DNA of 64,000 bases from Rhizobium sp. SSA_523. Its GTDB lineage: Bacteria; Pseudomonadota; Alphaproteobacteria; Rhizobiales; Rhizobiaceae. Numbering within the stretch: the stretch's first letter is position 1; each line of letters opens with the position of its first letter. A model generated the notes under the pieces. That model did no database searches and had not been told where the DNA came from. It saw nothing but the letters and a program-made list of their open reading frames with translations. The stretch covers positions 3,156,501 through 3,220,500 of the forward strand of contig NZ_CP129382.1 in the NCBI RefSeq assembly GCF_030435705.1. Direction: 5' to 3'. Below are positions 56,106-64,000 of the stretch, in pieces. The position numbers were made by a program, and so were the translations under genes.

Positions 56106-58823
56106 TTGGAACCTGTGAACGCCGATATCCTCAAGACCGCCGACCTGATCTCGCAGGAAAGCCGCGCATCGGCCACGCCGATGATGGAGCAGTATATCGA
56201 GATCAAGGCGAATAATCCGGATTCGCTGCTGTTCTACCGTATGGGCGATTTCTACGAGCTCTTCTTCGAAGATGCGGTGGAAGCCGCGCGCGCGCTGGGC
56301 ATAACCCTCACCCGCCGCGGCCAGCACATGGGGATCGACATTCCGATGTGCGGCGTGCCCATTCATGCGGCCGATGACTATCTTCAGAAGCTGATCGCCC
56401 TCGGTTTCCGCGTGGCCGTCTGCGAACAGGTGGAGGATCCGGCCGAAGCGCGCAAGAGGGGCTCGAAATCCGTGGTCAAGCGCGATGTCGTGCGTCTCGT
56501 GACGCCGGGGACGCTGACGGAAGACAAGTTGCTGTCGCCCTCGGAATCCAATTATCTCATGGCGCTGGCGCGCATTCGGGGTGGCGATGAGGCTCAACTC
56601 GGTCTTGCCTGGATCGATATCTCGACAGGCGTCTTCCGCGTCGCCGAAACCACGCCCTTGCGCCTCCTGGCGGATATTCTGCGCATCGAGCCGCGCGAAC
56701 TCATCGTGCCGGATACGGTCTTCCATGATCCCAATTTGCGGGCAAGCTTCGATGTTCTCGGCCGTATCGCCGTGCCGCAGCCGGGCGTGCTCTTCGACAG
56801 CGCCACGGCGGAAGGACGCATTACCCGCTATTTCAATGTCGGGACACTCGATGGTTTCGGCACGTTCTCGCGCGCGGAACTGGCAGCGGCGGCAGCGGCC
56901 GTCGCCTATGTCGAAAAGACGCAGATCGCCGAGCGCCCGCCGCTGAGCGTACCCGAACGGGAGAGCGGCGGTTCGACACTGTTCATCGATCCGGCGACGC
57001 GCGCCAATCTCGAACTGACGCGGACTCTCTCCGGCGACCGGGACGGCTCGCTTCTGAAGGCGATCGACCGCACCGTCACCGGCGGCGGTGCACGGCTTTT
57101 GGCCGAGCGCCTGATGTCCCCGCTGACCGATCCCGAGCTGATCAACCGGCGGCTGGATTCGGTCGCCTTCCTGATCGACGAGCCGACGCTGTGCGGCAGC
57201 CTTCGCCAGGCGCTGAAACATGTGCCGGACATGCCGCGGGCCCTGTCGCGCGTGGCGCTCGATCGCGGCGGGCCGCGCGATCTCGATTGCATCCGCCAGG
57301 GTCTCGCCGCCGCGGGCCACGTCGCTGCCGCCTTGTCTTCAGCCCTTTTGCCGGAAGAATTGCTGGAGGCTCTGCAGGATCTCCAGGCCTTCCCGCCCGC
57401 GCTGGGGCCGCTGCTGGCTGAGACCCTGTCCGATGAAATGCCGCTCCTGAAGCGTGACGGCGGCTTTGTCCGCGATGGCGCTTTTGCACAGCTCGACGAG
57501 GTGCGCGCCTTGCGCGACCAGTCGCGCCGGGTAATTGCCGGCCTGCAACTGCAATATGCGGAAGAGACGGGGATCAAGTCCCTGAAGATCAAGCACAATA
57601 ATGTGCTCGGCTATTTCATAGAGGTCAGTGCCGGCAATGCCGGACCCTTGATCGATACGCCGGAGGCCAAGGCGCGTTTCATCCATCGCCAGACCATGGC
57701 GAATGCCATGCGCTTCACCACGACCGAACTGGCCGATCTCGAAAGCCGCATTGCCAACGCCGCCGATCAGGCGCTCACCATCGAGCTCGAGGCCTTCGAC
57801 CGTATGACAACAGCGGTGCTTGGCTCTGCCGATGCGATTAAGGCCGGTGCTCGTGCGCTTGCAATCATCGATGTCGCCGCAGGTCTCGCGCTTCTGGCGG
57901 AAGAGTGGAATTACTGCCGGCCGCAGGTGGATGCCTCGCGCCAGTTCCTGATCGAGGGTGGGCGGCATCCGGTGGTCGAGCAGGCGCTGCGCCGCCAGTC
58001 TGCCAGCGCCTTCATCGCCAATGATTGCGATCTGTCGCCCGGCAGCGAAGGCGGGTTCGGCGCGCTATGGCTGCTGACCGGGCCGAATATGGGCGGCAAA
58101 TCCACCTTTCTTCGCCAGAACGCGCTCATCGCCATCCTGGCGCAGATGGGATCCTTCGTGCCTGCGAGCCTGGCGCAGATCGGCGTCGTCGACAGGCTGT
58201 TCTCGCGCGTCGGAGCCTCGGACGATCTGGCGCGCGGTCGCTCCACCTTCATGGTCGAGATGGTCGAGACGGCCGCAATCCTCAATCAGGCCACCGATCG
58301 CTCGCTGGTGATCCTGGACGAGATCGGCCGCGGCACCGCAACCTTCGACGGGTTGTCGATCGCCTGGGCGGCGGTGGAGCATCTGCACGAGGCCAATCGC
58401 TGCAGGGGCCTCTTCGCCACGCATTTCCATGAGCTGACCGCTCTGTCGGAAAAGCTCAACCGGCTGTCCAACGCCACGATGCGGGTGAAGGAATGGGATG
58501 GCGATGTCATCTTCCTGCACGAAGTCGGTCCTGGCGCCGCCGATCGCTCCTACGGCATCCAGGTCGCCAAGCTCGCCGGCCTTCCCGAGGCGGTGGTTGC
58601 CCGCGCGCGGGATGTGCTGAACAAGCTTGAGGATGCCGACCGGAAAAACCCCGCCAGCCAGCTGATCGATGACCTGCCGCTTTTCCAGGTCGCGGTGCGC
58701 AAGGAGCAGCAGGCACGCGGCCCCTCCCGCGCGGAGGAGGCGCTGAAGGCGCTCAACCCGGACGATATGACGCCGCGCGAAGCCCTGGATGCGCTGTATG
58801 CGCTGAAGAAGCAATTGGGGTAA
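56106..58823 (+). CDS. mutS: DNA mismatch repair protein MutS
   Basis: This roughly 905-residue ATPase recognises mismatches and loops. The mismatch-binding motif is Phe49 and Glu51 in GDFYELF. Walker A is [12 protein letters not shown] at about residues 656-667; Walker B and the signature are [16 protein letters not shown]; the C-terminus has [17 protein letters not shown] and a beta-clamp/tetramer region. The start is either TTG 56106 or GTG 56115; no ATG precedes the conserved MMEQYIEIK block. Divergent from the malic enzyme gene. Confidence 0.94.
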   Translation: MEPVNADILKTADLISQESRASATPMMEQYIEIKANNPDSLLFYRMGDFYELFFEDAVEAARALGITLTRRGQHMGIDIPMCGVPIHAADDYLQKLIALGFRVAVCEQVEDPAEARKRGSKSVVKRDVVRLVTPGTLTEDKLLSPSESNYLMALARIRGGDEAQLGLAWIDISTGVFRVAETTPLRLLADILRIEPRELIVPDTVFHDPNLRASFDVLGRIAVPQPGVLFDSATAEGRITRYFNVGTLDGFGTFSRAELAAAAAAVAYVEKTQIAERPPLSVPERESGGSTLFIDPATRANLELTRTLSGDRDGSLLKAIDRTVTGGGARLLAERLMSPLTDPELINRRLDSVAFLIDEPTLCGSLRQALKHVPDMPRALSRVALDRGGPRDLDCIRQGLAAAGHVAAALSSALLPEELLEALQDLQAFPPALGPLLAETLSDEMPLLKRDGGFVRDGAFAQLDEVRALRDQSRRVIAGLQLQYAEETGIKSLKIKHNNVLGYFIEVSAGNAGPLIDTPEAKARFIHRQTMANAMRFTTTELADLESRIANAADQALTIELEAFDRMTTAVLGSADAIKAGARALAIIDVAAGLALLAEEWNYCRPQVDASRQFLIEGGRHPVVEQALRRQSASAFIANDCDLSPGSEGGFGALWLLTGPNMGGKSTFLRQNALIAILAQMGSFVPASLAQIGVVDRLFSRVGASDDLARGRSTFMVEMVETAAILNQATDRSLVILDEIGRGTATFDGLSIAWAAVEHLHEANRCRGLFATHFHELTALSEKLNRLSNATMRVKEWDGDVIFLHEVGPGAADRSYGIQVAKLAGLPEAVVARARDVLNKLEDADRKNPASQLIDDLPLFQVAVRKEQQARGPSRAEEALKALNPDDMTPREALDALYALKKQLG

Positions 58824-58926
58824 CGGACCGTCAAGCCAAGGAAAGCGGCATGGCGGGCCGATGCGGATCCGACCGGAACATGCTACAGGCGGTCTCAAAT
58901 CCTGTCTCTGGTCCTAAGGCGCCGCA

Positions 58927-59949
58927 TTGCTCTCCGTTCCCCTGCCGTTCATAGCCGGCCTTGTCATCGCAGCGATCCTCTTCCGCAGCCTGAACGGCGT
59001 CGATGTGCCGGGGTCGCGCCGTTACCTGAATGCGTTTCTGTGCCTTTATGCCGTGCAGGGCATGATCATTGGCCTGCGCTTCGGCTATGACGTTCGGCCT
59101 CTGAGCCTGGTGCAGCCGGTCACGGCAGCCATCATGCCGCCGTTGGCCTATCTGACCTTCCGGGCCATGTCGTCGGCGCCGGTGGCAAGGCCATGGCCGC
59201 ATGCGCTGCCGCCGCTTCTCCTGGCGCTCGGCGTGGCGTTTGCGCCCTTCGTGGTCGATGCGCTGCTGCTGCTGATCTTTCTTGGCTATGCCGGGGCGAT
59301 CTGGCAGCTGACCCGGCGGGAGGATATGACCGAGGCCGCCTTGCAGAAGACTTCGGTCACCGTGCGGGCGGCACGGGTGACGGCGCTGCTTCTGGCCTTT
59401 TTCGCCCTGACGGATGCGCTTCTCGCGAGCTTCACCTTTGTCTATGGCAATGCCTATGTGCCGATGGCGGTGACGGGCATGAATATCGGCGCGATCGTCA
59501 TTGTCAGCCTCTATTACTGGTGGCCCGAGCGCGCGATGGAGGAAAAAGCCGCAGCGCCTGCTGCCGCAGCGCCTCTGTCTGACGATGATGCGGCCGCGCT
59601 TGCCAGGATCAGCGCCGCGCTTGAGGCCGATGCCTTGTTTGCGCAGGAGAATTTGAGCCTTGCGCGGCTGGCGCGAAAGGCCGGAATGCCGGCGCGCGAT
59701 GTCTCGGCGCTCATCAATCGCGCCACCGGTCTCAATGTCTCGCAATATGTGAACAATCGTCGCATTGGCGAAGCCTGCCGCCTGCTGCAGGATACGGACA
59801 AGCCGCTGATGACGGTGATGTTCGACAGCGGCTTCTCGACCAAATCCAACTTCAACCGCGAATTTCGCCGTGTCACCGGGCAAAGCCCGTCGCAATGGCG
59901 TTCAGCCATGCAGGGGGCACGCAAAGTGGAAACTCCACGGCGGGCATGA
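58927..59949 (+). CDS. AraC-family regulator with integral-membrane N-terminus
   Basis: This 340-residue protein has a membrane region of six or seven hydrophobic segments (residues 1 to about 205), then an AraC/XylS helix-turn-helix domain (about 220-335): LSLARLARKAGMPARDVSALINRATGLNVSQYVNNRRIGEACRLL and VMFDSGFSTKSNFNREFRRVTGQSPSQWR. Such fusions sense signals directly at the membrane and bind DNA in cis. The start is TTG 58927; no in-frame ATG is nearby. Target genes unknown; glnD follows 260 bp later and is probably independent. Confidence 0.85.
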   Translation: MLSVPLPFIAGLVIAAILFRSLNGVDVPGSRRYLNAFLCLYAVQGMIIGLRFGYDVRPLSLVQPVTAAIMPPLAYLTFRAMSSAPVARPWPHALPPLLLALGVAFAPFVVDALLLLIFLGYAGAIWQLTRREDMTEAALQKTSVTVRAARVTALLLAFFALTDALLASFTFVYGNAYVPMAVTGMNIGAIVIVSLYYWWPERAMEEKAAAPAAAAPLSDDDAAALARISAALEADALFAQENLSLARLARKAGMPARDVSALINRATGLNVSQYVNNRRIGEACRLLQDTDKPLMTVMFDSGFSTKSNFNREFRRVTGQSPSQWRSAMQGARKVETPRRA

Positions 59950-60210
59950 GATCCGCATGCGGCGCATCGCGTGGGGCAGGGGTGTAACGGTTTGGGCATC
60001 AAGGGGTATTCGGGGACGTAAAGAGCGCATAACGGCTCGGAAACCAATGGCAGCGATAGTTGATGTGCAAGGCGGGTGCGGCCTCCCCTCGTGAACGCCT
60101 TGGAAAGGGATTGGACCGACGGTGCCCTCAAGAGGCATAAGGTTCGAACAACCGTGCAAGTGCAGCGGAAAACCGCTATAGCGACGGCACGGGTGCAGCG
60201 GCAGGACGAC

Positions 60211-63048
60211 ATGGCACGACAAGAAATCGATTATTCCGAACTTCTGGATGTGGACCGGCTGCATCTGGATTGCGAGGCGCTTCTTCAGGGCTCACCCAAG
60301 CTCCTCGATGCGCGCACCGCCCTGCTGCCGGTCCTGCGCCGCGCGAGCCAGGAAGGGCGCGACAAGGCAAGGCAGCGACTGGCGACCGATGGCAGCGGCC
60401 TGAACTGCGCCGAGCGAATTTCCTGGGTCCAGGATCAGCTGATCTCCACCATTTATGGCGTGATTGCCCGGCATTTCTACAGTGCCGCCACCGAAAAAGT
60501 CTCGGTAACGGCTGTCGGCGGCTATGGCCGCGGCACCTTGGCGCCGGGTTCCGATATCGACCTTCTGTTCCTGCTGCCGGCGAAGAACAATGAGGAGATG
60601 CGCAAGGCCGTCGAATTTCTCCTCTATGTCCTGTGGGATCTCGGTTTCAAGGTCGGACATGCCACCCGAACGGTCGACGAATGCATTGCCTTGTCCAAAC
60701 AGGACATGACCATTCGCACCGCAATTCTCGAAACGCGGCTCATCTGCGGCAATGCGAGCCTGGAAGACGAATTGCAGAGGCGGTTCGACGCGGAAATCGT
60801 CGGTCTTGGCGGCCAGGATTTCATCATGGCCAAGCTTGCCGAACGCGACCAGCGCCACCAGAAGGCCGGCGATACCCGCTATCTGGTGGAGCCGAATGTC
60901 AAGGAAGGCAAAGGCGGCCTGCGCGACATCCAGACTCTCTTCTGGATCGCCAAATATCATTATCGCGTGCGTGACGCCGCGCAACTGGTCAAGCTCGGCG
61001 TCCTGTCGCGCCAGGAATGGCGGCTGTTCCAGAAGGCGGAGGATTTTCTCTGGGCGGTCCGCTGCCAGATGCACTTCCTCACCGGCAAGGCGGAGGAGAG
61101 GCTGTCCTTCGACATCCAGCGGGAGATCGCCGAAAGCCTCGGCTATCACAACCGGCCCAACCTCTCCGCCGTCGAGCGGTTCATGAAGCACTATTTCCTC
61201 GTCACCAAGGATGTCGGCGATCTGACCCGCATCCTGTGTTCGGCACTGGAGGAAGAGCAGGCCAAGCCGGCGCCGGGCATTACCGGCGTGATCTCGAGGT
61301 TTCGACGCCGCGTGCGCAAAATCCCCGGAAGCTCGGACTTCGTCGAGGACCAGGGCCGGATCGCGCTTGCCGATCCGGACGTCTTCAAGCGCGACCCGGT
61401 CAGCATCATCCGGCTTTTTCACGTCGCGGACCTGCACGGCCTGGAATATCATCCCGATGCTCTGAAGGCCGTGACGCGCGGGCTCGCTCTGATCGATGAC
61501 GCCCTGCGCGAAAGCGCCGAAGCCAACCGGCTTTTCCTCTCCATCCTGACGTCGCGGCTGGAGCCGGCGCTGACCTTGCGGCGGATGAACGAGGCCGGCG
61601 TGCTGGGCCGGTTCATTCCGGAATTCGGCAAGATCGTCGCCATGATGCAATTCAGCATGTACCATCATTACACGGTGGACGAGCATCTCATCCGGGCGGT
61701 CGATGCCCTGTCGGATATCGACAAGGGTCGTTTCGCCGATCAGCATCCGCTGGCCAACAAGCTGATGCCGCATATCGAGGAACGCGAGGCGCTGTATGTC
61801 GCGGTTCTGCTGCATGATATTGCCAAGGGCCGTCAGGAGGATCATTCCGTTGCCGGTGCCCGCGTGGCCCGCAAGCTGGGAACGCGGTTCGGCCTGAAGC
61901 CGAAGCAGGTCGATCTGGTGGCCTGGCTCATCGATCAGCATCTGCTGATGTCCATGGTGGCGCAGACGCGCGACCTGCACGACCGCAAGACGATCACCGA
62001 TTTTGCCGACAAGGTTCAGTCCATGGATCGGCTGAAGATGCTGCTGATCCTGACCATCTGCGATATTCGCGCCGTCGGCCCGGGCGTCTGGAACGGCTGG
62101 AAAGGCCAATTGCTGCGCACGCTTTATTACGAGACCGAACTGCTTCTGTCCGGCGGCTTCTCGGAGGTTTCACGCAAGGAGCGCGCCAAGGCGGCCGAGG
62201 AAACGCTCGCGGCGGCCTTGTCCGACTGGAGCCAGAAGGAGCGCAAGCTCTATTCCAAGCTCCACTACCAGCCTTACCTTCTCTCGGTCGCACTGGAGGA
62301 TCAGGTGCGCCATGCGCAGTTCATCCGCGAGGCCGATGGAGCAGGGCGGGCGCTGGCCACCATGGTGCGCACCGACAGCTTCCGCGCCATCACCGAAATC
62401 ACGGTGCTTGCGCCGGATCATCCGCGCCTCCTGTCGATCATCGCGGGAGCCTGCGCTGCCGCCGGAGCCAATATCGCCGATGCGCAGATCTATACGACCA
62501 CCGACGGACGGGCGCTCGACACCATTCTCATCAATCGCGAATTTGCCAATGACGAGGACGAACTGCGCCGGGCGGCCACCGTCTGCCGGATGATCGAGGA
62601 CGTTCTTTCCGGCAAGAAGCGGCTGCCGGAGGTGATCGCCACCCGCGCCAAGAACAAGAAGCGCAACAAGACCTTCATCGTTCATCCCTCGGCGACGATT
62701 TCCAATACGCTGTCGAACAAGTTCACGGTGATCGAGATCGAGGGCCTGGACCGCACCGGTCTGCTTGCGGATATCACCCTTGTCCTGGCCGATCTGTCGC
62801 TGGACATTCATTCCGCCCGCATCACGACCTTCGGCGAGAAGGTGATCGATACTTTCTACGTTACCGATCTGGTTGGCCAGAAGGTCACCAACGAGAACCG
62901 GCAGGGCACGATCGTGCAGCGGCTGAAGACGGTGATTACAGAGCAGGAAGACGAATTGCGGCGCGGCATGCCCTCCGGCATCATCGCGCCCGATCCGGTC
63001 GCGGTGGCTGCGACCAACCGGCCGCGCAAGAGCCGGGCAGACGCATGA
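60211..63048 (+). CDS. glnD: Bifunctional uridylyltransferase/uridylyl-removing enzyme
   Basis: This 945-residue glutamine sensor adds UMP to PII under low glutamine and removes it under high glutamine. The nucleotidyltransferase motif is [18 protein letters not shown], with GSDID at 113-117. The HD domain has [14 protein letters not shown]; two C-terminal ACT domains start near [15 protein letters not shown] and [22 protein letters not shown] 60211 follows AGGACGAC; a longer ORF from 60076 adds unconserved residues. murJ overlaps its stop by 4 bp. Confidence 0.95.
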   Translation: MARQEIDYSELLDVDRLHLDCEALLQGSPKLLDARTALLPVLRRASQEGRDKARQRLATDGSGLNCAERISWVQDQLISTIYGVIARHFYSAATEKVSVTAVGGYGRGTLAPGSDIDLLFLLPAKNNEEMRKAVEFLLYVLWDLGFKVGHATRTVDECIALSKQDMTIRTAILETRLICGNASLEDELQRRFDAEIVGLGGQDFIMAKLAERDQRHQKAGDTRYLVEPNVKEGKGGLRDIQTLFWIAKYHYRVRDAAQLVKLGVLSRQEWRLFQKAEDFLWAVRCQMHFLTGKAEERLSFDIQREIAESLGYHNRPNLSAVERFMKHYFLVTKDVGDLTRILCSALEEEQAKPAPGITGVISRFRRRVRKIPGSSDFVEDQGRIALADPDVFKRDPVSIIRLFHVADLHGLEYHPDALKAVTRGLALIDDALRESAEANRLFLSILTSRLEPALTLRRMNEAGVLGRFIPEFGKIVAMMQFSMYHHYTVDEHLIRAVDALSDIDKGRFADQHPLANKLMPHIEEREALYVAVLLHDIAKGRQEDHSVAGARVARKLGTRFGLKPKQVDLVAWLIDQHLLMSMVAQTRDLHDRKTITDFADKVQSMDRLKMLLILTICDIRAVGPGVWNGWKGQLLRTLYYETELLLSGGFSEVSRKERAKAAEETLAAALSDWSQKERKLYSKLHYQPYLLSVALEDQVRHAQFIREADGAGRALATMVRTDSFRAITEITVLAPDHPRLLSIIAGACAAAGANIADAQIYTTTDGRALDTILINREFANDEDELRRAATVCRMIEDVLSGKKRLPEVIATRAKNKKRNKTFIVHPSATISNTLSNKFTVIEIEGLDRTGLLADITLVLADLSLDIHSARITTFGEKVIDTFYVTDLVGQKVTNENRQGTIVQRLKTVITEQEDELRRGMPSGIIAPDPVAVAATNRPRKSRADA

Positions 63049-64000
63049 GCCTCGTCAAGAAATTCGCGACGGTTGGCGGCGCCACGCTCGGAAGCCGGAT
63101 TTTCGGTTTTGCCCGCGAGACCCTGATGGCCGCGGCGCTGGGAACCGGCCCCATGGCCGATGTCTTCTACGCCGCCTTCCGGTTTCCGAACCTGTTCCGC
63201 CGCCTGTTTGCCGAAGGCGCCTTCAACGCTGCCTTCGTGCCGCTGTTTTCCAAGGAAATAGAGGCCAATGGCGTGGAGGGCGCCAAACGCTTCTCCGAAG
63301 AAGTCTTCGGCGTCCTGTTCACGGCATTGCTGGCGATCACCATCGTCATGCAGCTGTCCATGCCGCTATTGGTGCGCTTCATCATTGCCCCGGGCTTTGC
63401 CGAGGATCCGGAAAAGACATCGCTGACCATCCGCATGGCGATCGTGATGTTTCCCTATCTCATGTGCATGTCGCTGACCGCCATGATGAGCGGCATGCTG
63501 AATTCCCTGCATCATTTCTTCGCTGCCGCCATCGCGCCGATCTTCCTCAACCTCGTCATGATCAGCGTCCTCTTCTATACCTTGTGGAATGGCGCCGACC
63601 CGCTGACCACTGCCTGGTATCTATCCTGGAGCGTGCTGGTCGCCGGCGTCCTGCAACTGGCGGTCGTTTATTTCGGCGTGGTCAGGGCGGGCATCAGCAT
63701 TCGATTCCGGCTGCCGAGAATGACGCCGAACGTCAAGCGTCTCCTCATTCTCGCAGTGCCGGCTGCCGTGACCGGCGGCATCACGCAGATCAACCAGATC
63801 ATCGGCCAGGCGATCGCGTCTGGCAAGGAAGGCGCGATCGCCGCGCTGCAATATGCGGACCGGATCTACCAGCTGCCATTGGGCGTGGTCGGCGTGGCCG
63901 TCGGCGTGGTACTTCTGCCGGAGCTCGCCCGGGCGCTGAAGGGCGGTCACATGAAGGAGGCGGAGGGCATCCAGAACCGCTCGCTGGAATTCGTGCTCTT
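63045..64000 (+). CDS. murJ: Lipid II flippase MurJ (MviN), 3' end beyond the window
   Basis: The first 318 residues of a roughly 520-residue MATE/MOP-type flippase lie here; the gene continues past 64000. It flips lipid-linked peptidoglycan precursor across the inner membrane. Recognisable segments: [54 protein letters not shown], and [19 protein letters not shown]. It starts inside the glnD stop codon (ATGA overlap), the standard glnD-murJ arrangement. Confidence 0.94.
   Translation, partial: MSLVKKFATVGGATLGSRIFGFARETLMAAALGTGPMADVFYAAFRFPNLFRRLFAEGAFNAAFVPLFSKEIEANGVEGAKRFSEEVFGVLFTALLAITIVMQLSMPLLVRFIIAPGFAEDPEKTSLTIRMAIVMFPYLMCMSLTAMMSGMLNSLHHFFAAAIAPIFLNLVMISVLFYTLWNGADPLTTAWYLSWSVLVAGVLQLAVVYFGVVRAGISIRFRLPRMTPNVKRLLILAVPAAVTGGITQINQIIGQAIASGKEGAIAALQYADRIYQLPLGVVGVAVGVVLLPELARALKGGHMKEAEGIQNRSLEFVL

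Overview
This is about 64 kb of core chromosome from an alphaproteobacterium. It is almost certainly a member of the Rhizobiaceae (Rhizobium/Agrobacterium/Allorhizobium-like), judging from gene content and order: ubiE-ubiB, mutM, rpsT, dnaA, hrcA-grpE, rph-rdgB-hemW, lptC-lptA-lptB-rpoN-hpf-ptsN, olsB, NADP-malic enzyme, mutS, glnD, murJ. Coding density is high and base composition is GC-rich and uniform. I see no rRNA, tRNA, insertion sequence, prophage or CRISPR array. murJ runs off the right edge.

Layout. 0.1-4.4 kb: a ugpB-ugpA-ugpE-ugpC glycerol-3-phosphate ABC importer behind a PHO box. 4.7-9.1 kb: a small cupin protein, glutathione synthetase, ComM behind an SOS (LexA) box, and a GNAT acetyltransferase that looks frameshifted and carries a palindromic repeat inside its coding sequence. 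9.2-17.8 kb: cysK, a LysE-type exporter, dut, prfC, trehalose synthesis (otsB-otsA), a class II glutamine amidotransferase behind a CtrA-type box, and a split chromate transporter pair. 17.8-27.9 kb: coaBC, a RIME-like repeat, a TRAP transporter operon, a glyoxalase-like gene, an uncharacterised two-gene operon (ClpP-like membrane protease plus membrane partner), a deletion-remnant P-loop kinase gene, ubiB and ubiE. 28-32 kb: mutM, rpsT, an 880-bp gene-free dnaA upstream region with clustered GANTC sites and 28-bp tandem hairpin repeats, and dnaA. 32-38 kb: two methyltransferases, a DMT exporter, hemW, rdgB, a VOC protein and rph. 37.6-46.4 kb: hrcA, grpE, ptsN, hpf, rpoN, lptB, lptA, lptC, sppA and ihfB. 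46.5-64 kb: a LapA-domain protein, a CoxG-like protein, two RNA methyltransferases, lspA, a soluble hybrid histidine kinase, olsB behind a second PHO box, malic enzyme, mutS, a membrane AraC regulator, glnD and murJ.

Functional themes. Phosphate starvation: PHO-box-like repeats precede both ugpB (phosphate scavenging) and olsB (phosphorus-free ornithine lipid). Nitrogen control: rpoN, ptsN and glnD lie in one window. Envelope assembly: lptABC, lspA, murJ and sppA. Genome maintenance: dnaA, mutM, mutS, dut, rdgB and comM. Cell cycle: a CtrA box and GANTC (CcrM) sites. The most unusual items are the regulatory sites, the frameshifted and repeat-invaded GNAT gene, the deleted kinase gene, the dnaA upstream architecture and the protease/membrane-protein pair. 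I saw no clear new defence or mobile system.
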